Positions 42,827 to 51,677 are shown, counted from the stretch's first letter. The stretch: 64,000 nucleotides of DNA from Alienimonas sp043951915 (GCF_043951915.1 NZ_JBINJD010000007.1:1-64000); one strand, 5' to 3'. The notes: generated by a model not told the origin, from the letters alone. A program made the numbers and translations.

Positions 42827-43893
42827 GCGAGGCGCTGCCGCGAATCGCCGGCGGGGCCCTGGTCCTGCTGGCGGCTTACGACCTGTACCGCACGGTGCTC
42901 GTCCCGCGGGGCCGCGGCGGGCCGGTGACCCGCGGCGTGTGCCGCGGGGTGTGGGGCGTCGCCTCGCGGGGCGGGGACCGCGTCAGAGCGCAGGCCGGCC
43001 CGCTGACGGTCGTCGGCGGCGTCGCGGCGTGGGGGGCGCTGTTGGCCGTCGGGTTCGCCCTCGTCACCTGGCCGGCGTTGGGGGCGGAGGTCACCGCCAG
43101 CGGCGACGCCGCCACGCCGACCGGCTTCCTGACGGCCCTGTACTACTCCGGCTTTAACCTCACGACGCTCGGCACCGGGGACCTCGTCCCCCGTACCGAC
43201 GCCTACCGCCTGTTGATGATCGCCGAGGCGGGGGTCGGGTTCACCTATCTGACGTTGGCGCTGACCTACGTGATGTCCGTCTACGACGCCCTGAAACGGC
43301 GAAACGTCTTCGCCCTGGGCCTGCACCAGCGGACCGGCGACTCCGGCGACGCCGCGGCCTACCTCGCCGGCGCCCTCCCCGGGCCGCCGGCCGCCGCCTC
43401 GCAGGACCTGACGACGCTTTCGGAGGGCCTCGCCCGACTGTACGAGGCGCACCATTTTTATCCGGTCCTGCATTACTTCCGGCTGCCCGAACCGCGGTAC
43501 GCGATGGCCCGGGTCCTGTTCGTGACGCTGGACGCCGCCTCGCTGATCCGCTCGGCCCCCGACGGGCCGGACGCCGAGACGCTGGCGGAGTCCGCGGCGG
43601 CCGAGGGGCTGTGGCGGGCGGGGTTGCGGCCGGTTCGTGAACTCGCCCCGCTCTTCCTGCCGGACCGTACGTCCGACGAAGCGACGGATCAGTCCGAACG
43701 CGACCTGTGGCGCGCCCACTACGACCGGTCCGCGGCGACGCTGCGGGCGGCGGGCGTCGCCTGTCGGGCGGACGACGCCGGCTTCGCCCGCTACGCGGAA
43801 CGGCGGGCCGAATGGGACGCCGTCGTCCGGCGGTTTGCCACGTTCATGGCCTACGACTGGAACGCGATCGCCGCGCCCGCTTCCGGGGGTTGA
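42823..43893 (+). CDS. Potassium-channel-like (2TM pore) membrane protein
   Basis: 356 residues, ATG overlapping the oxidase stop. Hydrophobic helices at ~8-26, ~65-90 and ~128-152 surround a pore loop YYSGFNLTTLGTGDLVP; TTLGTGD is a selectivity-filter variant of TVGYGD. The C-terminal ~200 residues are soluble and helical, with no recognised regulatory domain. It belongs to the ion-transport-2 channel type. Tight coupling to a copper-regulated oxidase is unusual and suggests a role in charge balance or metal stress, by inference. Confidence 0.8.
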   Translation: MSEALPRIAGGALVLLAAYDLYRTVLVPRGRGGPVTRGVCRGVWGVASRGGDRVRAQAGPLTVVGGVAAWGALLAVGFALVTWPALGAEVTASGDAATPTGFLTALYYSGFNLTTLGTGDLVPRTDAYRLLMIAEAGVGFTYLTLALTYVMSVYDALKRRNVFALGLHQRTGDSGDAAAYLAGALPGPPAAASQDLTTLSEGLARLYEAHHFYPVLHYFRLPEPRYAMARVLFVTLDAASLIRSAPDGPDAETLAESAAAEGLWRAGLRPVRELAPLFLPDRTSDEATDQSERDLWRAHYDRSAATLRAAGVACRADDAGFARYAERRAEWDAVVRRFATFMAYDWNAIAAPASGG

Positions 43894-44008
43894 AGTGGGC
43901 CGGTGGGGGCCTGATCGGGCCGCGAAAGGGCACCTGCTAAGTCACCCCGGCGCTCGACTGCGGGTGCGGGCCGACCGGGCGGCGACGGGGGAGATCGGAA
44001 GGAAAACC

Positions 44009-44029
44009 GGATACCCTAAGAGGGTATCC
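44009..44029. promoter_or_regulatory. CsoR operator, 21-bp perfect palindrome
   Basis: GGATACCC-TAAGA-GGGTATCC (8+5+8) sits in the 250-base gap before the exported protein at 44144, with its right edge 114 bases from that start. Confidence 0.85.
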
Positions 44030-44143
44030 CGCCCGACCGTGCGGTGAACCCCTGTGTCGGCGTTGCGGGGGCGAGGAGATGCTAGGTGAAGCGTGGGCCA
44101 GGTTGGTCCGACGCGCCGCTCGCCCTCAATTCGGAGCCCTCTG

Positions 44144-44953
44144 ATGAATCGTCGCCACGCCCCCGCCGCCTCCGGGGCCGCGGGATCGACCGCCCCGGCC
44201 GGCCGCGTCTTCCGGACCGTCGCCCTCATAAGGGCCGGACGGGCCCGCCGTCTTCAGTCTTCTTCTCGCCTGTTCTACGGTGCCGTGGCGGCCTTCGCGG
44301 TCGTTATAGCGGTCGGCGGGACCGAAGCTCTCGCTCAGGAGGGCGGCCGGTCTTCGGTCGAACGTCGCCTGCACCCCGGCCGCGGGTTCTTCTCCAACGA
44401 CGCCGCATCTCGCCGCATCGGTCACGCGCTGGACTATTCCCGCGGTCTTCAACGGTACGGGGGATACGTGGCGGAACCGTCCCGCCCGATCGTCGTCGGG
44501 CCGGGTCGGTCGGTCCTCATTACGCCCTCGGCGGTTCAGCCCCGCGCGCCCCAGCCCGGCGTGGGGCAATCCCGCGAGGTCCGGCCGGCCCCGCGGCCCG
44601 ACAGGACGGCAGTCACGCCGAGCGATGAGTTGGTCACGACCTACCTCCGTGAGGTCGGACGGAATATCGCGGGCGCCCGGGAACGGCTCCAAGAGGTCTC
44701 CGCCGACGCCGAAGCGGCCGGCGACGAGGCCACCCAGGCCGAGCTGAAGTCGATCGGGGACCGGCTCGCCGCCGCCGCCGCCGAGCAGCAAAAGTGCATG
44801 GAAGAATGTCAATCAGAGACGATGGACATGGCCCGGATCGTGGAGCGGTGCCGGGCGATCACGGCGGCGCTGGAGAAGGCGAAGGCTCAGCACGACGAAC
44901 TGATGAATCGCCTCTACCCCGCCGACGACGGGCTGACGGCCCCGGCGGATTGA
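44144..44953 (+). CDS. Exported helical protein of unknown family, copper-operator controlled
   Basis: 269 residues from the ATG at 44144. The N-terminus is long and basic before a hydrophobic segment (RLFYGAVAAFAVVIAVGG, ~44-61) and a likely cleavage after EALAQ. The middle is Pro/Arg-rich and disordered. The last ~115 residues are helical (TTYLREVGRNIAGARERLQEV, then KCMEECQSETMDMARIVERC) with three cysteines, followed by a coiled-coil-like end. No family is recognised. The perfect palindrome upstream makes it a candidate new member of the copper response. Confidence 0.65.
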   Translation: MNRRHAPAASGAAGSTAPAGRVFRTVALIRAGRARRLQSSSRLFYGAVAAFAVVIAVGGTEALAQEGGRSSVERRLHPGRGFFSNDAASRRIGHALDYSRGLQRYGGYVAEPSRPIVVGPGRSVLITPSAVQPRAPQPGVGQSREVRPAPRPDRTAVTPSDELVTTYLREVGRNIAGARERLQEVSADAEAAGDEATQAELKSIGDRLAAAAAEQQKCMEECQSETMDMARIVERCRAITAALEKAKAQHDELMNRLYPADDGLTAPAD

Positions 44954-45288
44954 AACGGTCGGTCGCGCCGCAGGCGCCGCCGGACCGGACTGATGACCAG
45001 CCGGGACGAAGCGGCGTTCGCGGCGTCGCTGCCGCCCCAGAACTGGAGTCGCCCCGTCACCGCGCTGGCTCCAGACGTCACGAATGCGCCTTCGCCGGCA
45101 CGATCCTGTACAGAATCGCTTGGTGCGCTGAAAGGACGTCGTGCCGTGCGACGCGACCGTTGCATACCGGCCCAGGGTATCGTAAACAGGTCGGCGCCGT
45201 GCCGAGCGGGAGAGCCCCCTCTAAAATTATTTTCAATCGTACCCGGGTGTAGGTTCTGTTGTCGCCCCCTCTCATCTTGCAGACAGCC
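44954..45288. other. Intergenic region with an imperfect CsoR operator
   Basis: 335 bases without a supportable gene. It holds the one-mismatch palindrome at 45164-45180 and, near 45221-45240, an A/T-rich stretch that could be a promoter core. Confidence 0.45.
45164..45180. promoter_or_regulatory. Imperfect CsoR operator before the Met-rich Spy-like gene
   Basis: ATACCg-GCCCA-GGGTAT, one mismatch in the left half, 108 bases upstream of the start at 45289. Confidence 0.5.
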
Positions 45289-46239
45289 ATGTCGATCCCC
45301 GCCGCTCGTAGGTCCCGCCCGCAAAAGGCCGTCGCCGCGGCTTTTCTTGCCTGTGCGGCCGTCGCTGTTCCGTCCGTCGCCTCCGCCTGGAATCAGGACG
45401 CGACGCCGAACGGCAGCCCCCACGCGATTCATGCCGCTCAAGATTCCTCCGAGCCGCTCGCTTCGCAGCTTCATGAGTTGCGAGCGAAGGTCGCTCAGTT
45501 GGAGGCGGCGTTGAAGGAAAAGCAAGCCCCGTCGACGACAACCGGCGGGGGCATGGCCGGGATGGGCATGGGGGCCATGCAGTCAGGCCGAGCCCAAGGG
45601 GGCATGAACACGGGAGGGATGGAAGGCGGCGAAACGCCCATGATGGGCGGCATGGGATCTCAAGGAATGTCCGGCATGGGCATGGGCATGGATGGCATGG
45701 GCATGATGTCCAAGGGCGGCATGGGCATGATGTCCGGAATGGGTTCCATGCAATCCGGCCAAGGTGGGTCGGGCATGGGCGGCATGTCCGGCATGGGCAT
45801 GATGGGGCGGATGCCGGGGACTGGGCAGATGCAGATGCCGTCGGCGCTGCCGGGATTTCCCGGCGCGTCACATATATATCACATCGGTGCGACGGGATTC
45901 TTTCTGGACCACGCCGGGCGTCTCGCGTTGACGGGCGAGCAGCAGGCCGGGCTGAACCGCATTAAGGAGAAATCCCTGCGCGACCGAGCCGCGGCGGAGC
46001 GTGCGATCGAGGAAGCGGAACAGGAACTGTGGACGCTGACCGCCTCGGATCAGCCCGACGCCGCGAAGATCGAAGCGACGGTGCGGAAGATCGATGAACT
46101 CGGCGGAGACAACCGACTGGCGTTTATCAGAGCGGTCGGCGACGCCGCCGAACTGCTGACGGAGGAACAGCGTCAGTCCCTCTTGGGAAGCGACGCCCCC
46201 GACCCGGGCGGGGTCGACCGTCACGACCCGTCGAACTGA
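45289..46239 (+). CDS. Met-rich periplasmic Spy/CpxP-like protein
   Basis: 316 residues from the ATG at 45289 with a signal peptide ending SVASA. After a short heptad-like helix (LASQLHELRAKVAQLEAALKEK) comes a ~100-residue stretch dominated by MGGM/GMGM units, a classic copper(I)-binding composition. The C-terminal ~120 residues carry the Spy/CpxP-type motif LTGEQQAGLNRIKEKSL and LTEEQRQSLLG. Such proteins buffer metals or act as periplasmic chaperones. It precedes the electron-transfer trio, separated by a terminator-like hairpin. Confidence 0.8.
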   Translation: MSIPAARRSRPQKAVAAAFLACAAVAVPSVASAWNQDATPNGSPHAIHAAQDSSEPLASQLHELRAKVAQLEAALKEKQAPSTTTGGGMAGMGMGAMQSGRAQGGMNTGGMEGGETPMMGGMGSQGMSGMGMGMDGMGMMSKGGMGMMSGMGSMQSGQGGSGMGGMSGMGMMGRMPGTGQMQMPSALPGFPGASHIYHIGATGFFLDHAGRLALTGEQQAGLNRIKEKSLRDRAAAERAIEEAEQELWTLTASDQPDAAKIEATVRKIDELGGDNRLAFIRAVGDAAELLTEEQRQSLLGSDAPDPGGVDRHDPSN

Positions 46240-46257
46240 TCTGTCCGATCGACGTCT

Positions 46258-46280
46258 CGGGGGAGCCGCCCCCCCGTTTT
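46258..46280 (+). terminator. Terminator-like hairpin directly before the flavoprotein gene
   Basis: CGGGGG (46258-46263) / CCCCCG (46271-46276) with a 7-base loop, then TTTT. The next ATG begins at 46282, leaving no room for a ribosome-binding site outside the hairpin. Confidence 0.6.
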
Positions 46281-46281
46281 C

Positions 46282-48210
46282 ATGAGGAGATCTATAATCA
46301 ATTTTCTCTGGCCGCACACGAGGCACGCGGTTTTTGCGGCGGCATGCGTCGCCTCGGTCGCGCTCGCCAAGCCCGCCCCCGGACAGGTCTCGCCAGAAGA
46401 GCACCGGCGGCATCACCCGGAGCGGTTCGGCAACGAGGCCGGCGATCCGGACGCGCGGGGGGACGGGCACGACGGGTCGCACGGCAACGCCCCCGGCCCC
46501 CCGGGCGACGACTTCGGGCGGAGCGGTGACATGTCGGGCGGCGGGATGATGGGCGGCGGGATGATGGAGCGAATGGGCGCGCCGCCGCCCCGGGAGATGT
46601 ACCCGACGCTGATGGGTCTGCCCGACCTCTCGCCGGAACAGCGGGACGAGGTGGAGCGAGAGGCGCATCAGCGGATGATGCGCGGAACCGCCCTCCTCTC
46701 CGAAGGACTGGACGCCCTGCCCGCCGCCGCGGAGCGCGACGACTTCGAAGCGATGCAGGCGGCCACGACTCAAATGCAGGAGGGGCTGGCTCAATTCGAG
46801 AGCGGGCTGGCCGCGCAGCGGGCCCTGCGCGACGGGGAAGCCCCGCGAGAGGTCGCGCTGCACTGGTTCAAGCGCGAGATGAACTTGCTGCCGCCCGCCC
46901 CGGAGGACGTCGGCTTCCGGTTCTGGGGCATGGGCCTCTTCCACACCGCCGTGATGGCGCTGCTGGTCGCGTTCGCCGCGGCCATGCTTTGGATGTATTT
47001 CTTCAAAATGCGGCGGGCGGCGGCGCTGCTCCGGGATCTGACGGGCGGGGCGGCGGGAACCGGAACTCCCGCCGCCGCGTCGTCCGTCGCCGCGTCGTCC
47101 GTTGCTTCGGCGGCGGCGTCCGGCCTCAAGGGCCCGGCGTCGCCCGAGAAGCCGCAGAAGTGGTCGGGAAATCTCCGCGTCAGCCGGATCTTTCAAGAAA
47201 CGCCGAACGTCAAGACATTTCGCTTGATGAATCCGGCCGGCGGGGCGCTGCCGTTTCGGTTCCTTCCGGGACAATTCCTGACGGTGACGGTGTCGCCGGA
47301 CGGCAAGCCGGTCAAACGCAGCTACACGATCGCCTCCTCGCCGACCCAGCAAGATTACGCGGAAATCACCGTCAAGCATGAGGATGGCGGCGTCGTCTCC
47401 GGCTACCTCGACGACCGGGTGGAATCGGGCGATCTGCTGGAGGTCTCCGGGCCGGCCGGGGCGTTCGTCTTCACCGGCCGACAGTGCGACTGCATCCTGC
47501 TGATCGGCGCCGGCGTGGGCGTGACGCCGCTGATGAGCGTGCTGCGCTACCTCACCGACCGCAGTTGGCCGGGCGACGTCTTCCTGCTGTACAGTTGCAG
47601 AACCCCCGACGACATTATATTTAAGGAAGAACTAGACTACCTCCAACGCCGCCACCCCAACCTGAAGGTGGTCGTGACCGTTTCCCGTCCCGAAGGCACG
47701 TCTTGGGAGGGGCCGAAGGGGCGGATCAGCAAGGAGCTTATTACGCAGTCGGTGCCCGATCTCGAATCGCGGTACGTGCACGTCTGCGGACCCGTGCCGA
47801 TGATGGAGGCGGTTAAGCGCATGCTGGTCGAACTCGGCGTGCCGCGGGAGCGAGTCAAGGTCGAGGCGTTCGGCCCGGCGCTGGGCAAGCCGGAGCCCGT
47901 CCCCCGCACGGTCGAGCGGGGACCGGACGAACGGGCGGCCCGGGCGAATTTGCCCACCGTCCGGTTCGAGGTCTCCGACAAGTCCACCCCGCTGCCGCCG
48001 GACGAGCCGATCCTGGACGTCGCCGACGAGATCGGCGTCGAGATCGACAACTCCTGCCGCGTCGGCACCTGCGGGCTCTGCCGCGTCAAACTCCTGTCCG
48101 GCGAGGTGACCCAGGAGGTGACCGACGGCCTGGAGCCGGGAGACGAAGAAGCGGGGATCGTCCTCGCCTGCCAAGCGAAATCGACCGGCAACGTCACGGT
48201 GGAGGCGTGA
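46282..48210 (+). CDS. Membrane-anchored Spy-like / FAD-NAD(P)H / 2Fe-2S oxidoreductase fusion
   Basis: 642 residues. An N-terminal signal/anchor is followed by a His/Met-rich Spy-like domain (SGGGMMGGGMMERMG, then LPDLSPEQRDEVEREAHQRMM). One transmembrane helix lies near 215-240 (GLFHTAVMALLVAFAAAMLW) with basic residues after it, placing the rest in the cytoplasm. The FNR-like reductase follows: FAD motif RSYTIASSP (~346), nucleotide motif GVGVTPLMSVLRYL (~410) and CGPVPMMEAVKRM (~503). The end is a plant-type ferredoxin, CRVGTCGLC (~591) with the last Cys near 630. It would take electrons from NAD(P)H to the neighbouring cytochromes. The start is uncertain: AGGAG lies just inside the frame. 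Confidence 0.85.
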   Translation: MRRSIINFLWPHTRHAVFAAACVASVALAKPAPGQVSPEEHRRHHPERFGNEAGDPDARGDGHDGSHGNAPGPPGDDFGRSGDMSGGGMMGGGMMERMGAPPPREMYPTLMGLPDLSPEQRDEVEREAHQRMMRGTALLSEGLDALPAAAERDDFEAMQAATTQMQEGLAQFESGLAAQRALRDGEAPREVALHWFKREMNLLPPAPEDVGFRFWGMGLFHTAVMALLVAFAAAMLWMYFFKMRRAAALLRDLTGGAAGTGTPAAASSVAASSVASAAASGLKGPASPEKPQKWSGNLRVSRIFQETPNVKTFRLMNPAGGALPFRFLPGQFLTVTVSPDGKPVKRSYTIASSPTQQDYAEITVKHEDGGVVSGYLDDRVESGDLLEVSGPAGAFVFTGRQCDCILLIGAGVGVTPLMSVLRYLTDRSWPGDVFLLYSCRTPDDIIFKEELDYLQRRHPNLKVVVTVSRPEGTSWEGPKGRISKELITQSVPDLESRYVHVCGPVPMMEAVKRMLVELGVPRERVKVEAFGPALGKPEPVPRTVERGPDERAARANLPTVRFEVSDKSTPLPPDEPILDVADEIGVEIDNSCRVGTCGLCRVKLLSGEVTQEVTDGLEPGDEEAGIVLACQAKSTGNVTVEA

Positions 48211-48272
48211 GGCGATGGCCCCCTTCTCCCCGACAGGCGGCCTTTCGCAGCCGTTCCGGCCCGGAGGCCATG

Positions 48273-49034
48273 ATGAACGACCGTGAACGCCTGACCGTCA
48301 GCGGATTAGTCGTCCTGCTCCTCCTTTTTTGGCTGGGCTTCCTCGTCCACCGGTCCCCCCGATTCGCCGGCAGCTTCTGGGGCGGCGCGCTGGCCGTGTC
48401 CGGCTCGACGTTGATGCTCGTCCCGCTGGCCTACCTCGTCGTGAAACGCGTCGGACCGCTCAAACGGCGGGTGACCCGGCACGTGTCCATGCGCACGTTG
48501 CTGGCCTGGCACATCTACGCCGGCGTGCTGGGCCCGATCCTGGTGATCCTGCACACCGGACATAAATTTCACAGCCCGCTCGGGGTCGCGCTGACCGCGG
48601 TGACGCTGCTGGTCGTGCTCAGCGGGTTCGTCGGGCGTTATCTCATGCGGCATTTCTCGCAGACGATCCGCGAGAAAAAAGAAATGCTGACGCAATTGGA
48701 GATCGCCTACCGCGACACCGCCACCGAACTCTCCGCAGAGCCGCAACAGGCCGCGACGCTTCGGCCGCTGTCCGGCGTCCTCACCCGGACGCTGGCGGGA
48801 TGGTTCGTCAAGACCGGGACGGAGCGTGGGGGACCGACGCCCGCCGCCGTGCGTGCGTTGCGTCTGAGCGAGTCGATCGCCGACCTGGAGTACGCCGTCA
48901 AGACGCACGATCATTTTAAGCGGTGGTTCGCGAGCTGGTTGCGGTTCCACATCGTCATCAGCTTGATCTTATACGGTCTGCTGGCCTGGCACGTGTGGGC
49001 GGCGGTTTACTTCGGCCTGAGGTGGTTCGAATGA
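48273..49034 (+). CDS. Cytochrome b-like integral membrane protein
   Basis: 253 residues from the second of two adjacent ATGs (GGAGG five bases upstream). Four to five hydrophobic helices are visible. Candidate haem-binding histidines lie in LLAWHIYAGVLGPILVILHTGHKFHS and in the last helices (LRFHIVISLILYGLLAWHVW). A soluble loop (~135-215) separates them. It resembles ferric-reductase/cytochrome b-type transmembrane electron carriers. It sits between the flavoprotein and the multihaem cytochrome, and its stop overlaps the latter's start, so the trio is one operon. Haem ligation is inferred. Confidence 0.75.
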   Translation: MNDRERLTVSGLVVLLLLFWLGFLVHRSPRFAGSFWGGALAVSGSTLMLVPLAYLVVKRVGPLKRRVTRHVSMRTLLAWHIYAGVLGPILVILHTGHKFHSPLGVALTAVTLLVVLSGFVGRYLMRHFSQTIREKKEMLTQLEIAYRDTATELSAEPQQAATLRPLSGVLTRTLAGWFVKTGTERGGPTPAAVRALRLSESIADLEYAVKTHDHFKRWFASWLRFHIVISLILYGLLAWHVWAAVYFGLRWFE

Positions 49035-49807
49035 GGCGGCACGCCGCGATGATCGCCGGGCTGATCGCCGTCGTCGGCGGGTTGCTCGCTTGGTTCGTCG
49101 GGCCGAGCGACGCGGCCTTCAGGCGGCCGAACGCCTGGCAGCGGATGTCCTCGCCGGGAGCCCTCTCCGCCGCCCACGCCCATTTGGAACGGGACTGCGC
49201 CGCCTGTCACACGCCGGTGACCGGCGTGACCCGGGCCCAATGCGTCGCCTGTCACGCGAACGACAAATCAATTTTGAATCGGCAGCCGACCGCATTTCAC
49301 GCCGACGTCGGCAGTTGCGTGGAGTGCCACCGGGAGCACCGCGGAACGGCCCGTCGGCCCACCGACATGGACCACACCGCCCTGGCCCGGCTCGGTCTGC
49401 GACAGTGGGAGGCGGGGGACGGCGATTCGACGGACCTCCGACGGCTGGTGGACCGGACGACCGACGCCCCCCCGCCGTACCCGCACGTGACCGCCCAGGA
49501 AGCCGCTCTGGATTGCGCCGCCTGTCATTCCAACGACGACCGTCACTTCGGATTCTTCGGCGCGGACTGCGCTCGATGCCACGCGACGGAGAAGTGGACG
49601 ATCCCCGAGTTTCGGCACCCGTCGCCGAGTTCGGTCGACTGCGCCCAGTGTCACCAGGCCCCGCCGAGCCACTACATGATGCACTTTCACATGGTTTCGG
49701 CCCACGTCGCCGGCAAGCCGCACGCCCGCGTGGAGCAGTGTTTCCAGTGCCACCAGACGACCTCCTGGAACGATATTCAAAACGTCGGCTGGTACAAGCA
49801 CCACTAG
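49031..49807 (+). CDS. Seven-haem c-type cytochrome, membrane-anchored
   Basis: 258 residues, ATG overlapping the cytochrome b stop (ATGA). One N-terminal anchor (MIAGLIAVVGGLLAWFVG) then a periplasmic domain with seven CxxCH motifs: CAACH, CVACH, CVECH, CAACH, CARCH, CAQCH and CFQCH. It resembles class III/NrfH-like multihaem carriers of short spacing. As the last member of the trio it should receive electrons from the membrane cytochrome and reduce a periplasmic acceptor, which is unknown. Cytochrome c maturation genes are not in the window. Confidence 0.88.
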   Translation: MRRHAAMIAGLIAVVGGLLAWFVGPSDAAFRRPNAWQRMSSPGALSAAHAHLERDCAACHTPVTGVTRAQCVACHANDKSILNRQPTAFHADVGSCVECHREHRGTARRPTDMDHTALARLGLRQWEAGDGDSTDLRRLVDRTTDAPPPYPHVTAQEAALDCAACHSNDDRHFGFFGADCARCHATEKWTIPEFRHPSPSSVDCAQCHQAPPSHYMMHFHMVSAHVAGKPHARVEQCFQCHQTTSWNDIQNVGWYKHH

Positions 49808-50046
49808 CGCGGATCGTAATTCCTGACGGCACGCTCGCTCGCCGCCGGGTTCCCCGAACGCCCGTCTGAGCGAAAGCAGGGCGGCCCCGCCGGAGGACGG
49901 CCCGGACGGCCCCTGTGATCGTCCGCGTCGTCCACGGCATCCCGGGAGCGCCCTGAGGATCAACGGAGCGCCGAAGACAGTTCGGAGCGCCTGCGAACCC
50001 CGACAGTCGATCGGGGACCGCGAGGGCGGCGGCGATTGCCGTAAAA

Positions 50047-51414
50047 TTAATGATCGCCGCGTCCGGGCGCCGGGGCGGCCGGACGCGAGTCGCCGAGGTT
50101 CCCGCCGCCGTCCGTCGCCCGGCCGAGGAACATCCGCTCCCCGAGGAAGACGACGGCGATTCCGACCGCCGCGACGCCCAAGACCAGCGGGTCCTCGATC
50201 GCCCTCGTCCACAGGAACGCTCCGAGGATCGCGAGGTCCAGCAGGATGGCCGTGCCGACGATCCACGCCCGGGCGCCGACTTCTTGGCGGAGGCGCCGCA
50301 GCACGCCCCAATGCACGGCGAGATCCATGACCAGATAGAAAATGGCTCCCAGCGCGGCGATCCGGGTCAGGTCGAACAGGATCGTGAGCGTGATCGCCAA
50401 CACGACCGTGTAGACCAACGTGTGCTTCTGGACGCTGCCCGGCATGCCGAAGTGCCGGTGCGGCACCAGCTTCATCTCGGTCAGCATCGCCAGCATCCGG
50501 GAGACGGCGAACGTGCTCGCCACCAGCCCGGAGACGGTGGCGACGACCGCAAGTCCCACAGTGAACGACGTACCGAACTGCCCGAACGCCGGCCGCGCCG
50601 CCTCGGCCAGGGCGAAGTCGCGGCTCTCGATAATCTCCGCGACGGACAGGTTGCCGGCCACCGCGGCGGCCACGAGCAGATAGACCACGACGCAGATCGA
50701 CAGCGAGATCACAATCGAGCGACCGATATTTCGCTTCGGATCGACGATCTCCGCCCCGCTGTTCGCGATCGTCGTAAAACCCTTATAGGCCAGCAGGGCG
50801 AGAGCGGTCGCGGTGAGGAACCCGCCGGGCGAGGCGCGGGCCGTCGGCGCCGCCGTCTCGACGCTGAGTTCGGCGACCCAGAGACCGGCAGCGGCGAACA
50901 GGAGGATTCCGCCGATCTTCACCACCGCCGCCACAGTCGACAGCGTCCCGATGAAACGATTTCCGAGCAGGTTCACCGCGAACGCCGTCACCAACAGGCC
51001 CGTCCCGAGCGCCGGCACGAGAAAGGCCCGGTCCACGTCGCCGAACAGTTGGAGTACGTACGTCCCGAACGTGCGGGCGACCAAGCTCTCGTTGATCACC
51101 ATCGAGGCGTACATCAGCAACGCCATGCCGGCGGTCACGGTTCCCTTGCCGTAGGCCTTCATCAAAAACATCGCGATCCCGCCGACCGAGGGATACCGCT
51201 GTGCCATCTTCACGTAGGAGTACGCGCTGAAGGCCGCGACGACGCCGGCGCTGAGGAACGCGAGCGGGAAGAGACTGCCGGTTTGTTCGGCCGTCTGGCC
51301 CGTCAAGGCGAAGACCCCCGCGCCGATCATCACGCCGGTGCCCATCCCCACCGAACCGACCAGCGACAGGCTGCTCGACTCGTACTGCGTGGCGGTCGAA
51401 GTCGAGTCGTTCAT
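50047..51414 (-). CDS. APC-family amino acid permease
   Basis: 455 residues from the ATG at 51414; upstream codons read as non-membrane sequence. It has the APC opening LVGSVGMGTGVMIGAGVFALTGQ, about 12 hydrophobic helices and TTIANSGAEIVDPKRNIGRSI in the middle. The substrate cannot be read from sequence; similar proteins carry amino acids or polyamines. A perfect copper palindrome lies 67 bases upstream, which puts it in the predicted CsoR regulon. Possible links include uptake of Cys/His for metal buffering (inference). Confidence 0.85.
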   Translation of the reverse strand: MNDSTSTATQYESSSLSLVGSVGMGTGVMIGAGVFALTGQTAEQTGSLFPLAFLSAGVVAAFSAYSYVKMAQRYPSVGGIAMFLMKAYGKGTVTAGMALLMYASMVINESLVARTFGTYVLQLFGDVDRAFLVPALGTGLLVTAFAVNLLGNRFIGTLSTVAAVVKIGGILLFAAAGLWVAELSVETAAPTARASPGGFLTATALALLAYKGFTTIANSGAEIVDPKRNIGRSIVISLSICVVVYLLVAAAVAGNLSVAEIIESRDFALAEAARPAFGQFGTSFTVGLAVVATVSGLVASTFAVSRMLAMLTEMKLVPHRHFGMPGSVQKHTLVYTVVLAITLTILFDLTRIAALGAIFYLVMDLAVHWGVLRRLRQEVGARAWIVGTAILLDLAILGAFLWTRAIEDPLVLGVAAVGIAVVFLGERMFLGRATDGGGNLGDSRPAAPAPGRGDH

Positions 51415-51481
51415 CGCCCATCGCGTTCGAGGTACATCGTCCCGGGCCGCGGCATACGTCGCGCGGCGGGACCAATTCGAG

Positions 51482-51498
51482 ATACCCACAGAGGGTAT
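51482..51498. promoter_or_regulatory. CsoR operator before the APC permease
   Basis: ATACCC-ACAGA-GGGTAT, perfect 6+5+6 palindrome, 67 bases upstream of the permease ATG on the minus strand. Confidence 0.8.
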
Positions 51499-51677
51499 TC
51501 GAGCGAGGATGCCCTCGATAGGCCGATGCGCCTCGCCATCACTGCGGCGTAAGGCCGAATCGACAACGCGACCGCTTTGAGCGGGCTCCGATGACGGAGA
51601 CCTGACGAAACGACGTGCCGTCCGACTGCGGCTGACCGCAAGCCGGGACGGCCGCCCGTTTCCGATCCGCCTGCCCG

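Noticed and set aside
45078..45252. Small ORFs between the exported helical protein and the Spy-like gene
   Set aside because: No motifs, no ribosome-binding site, and they cover the operator and promoter region.
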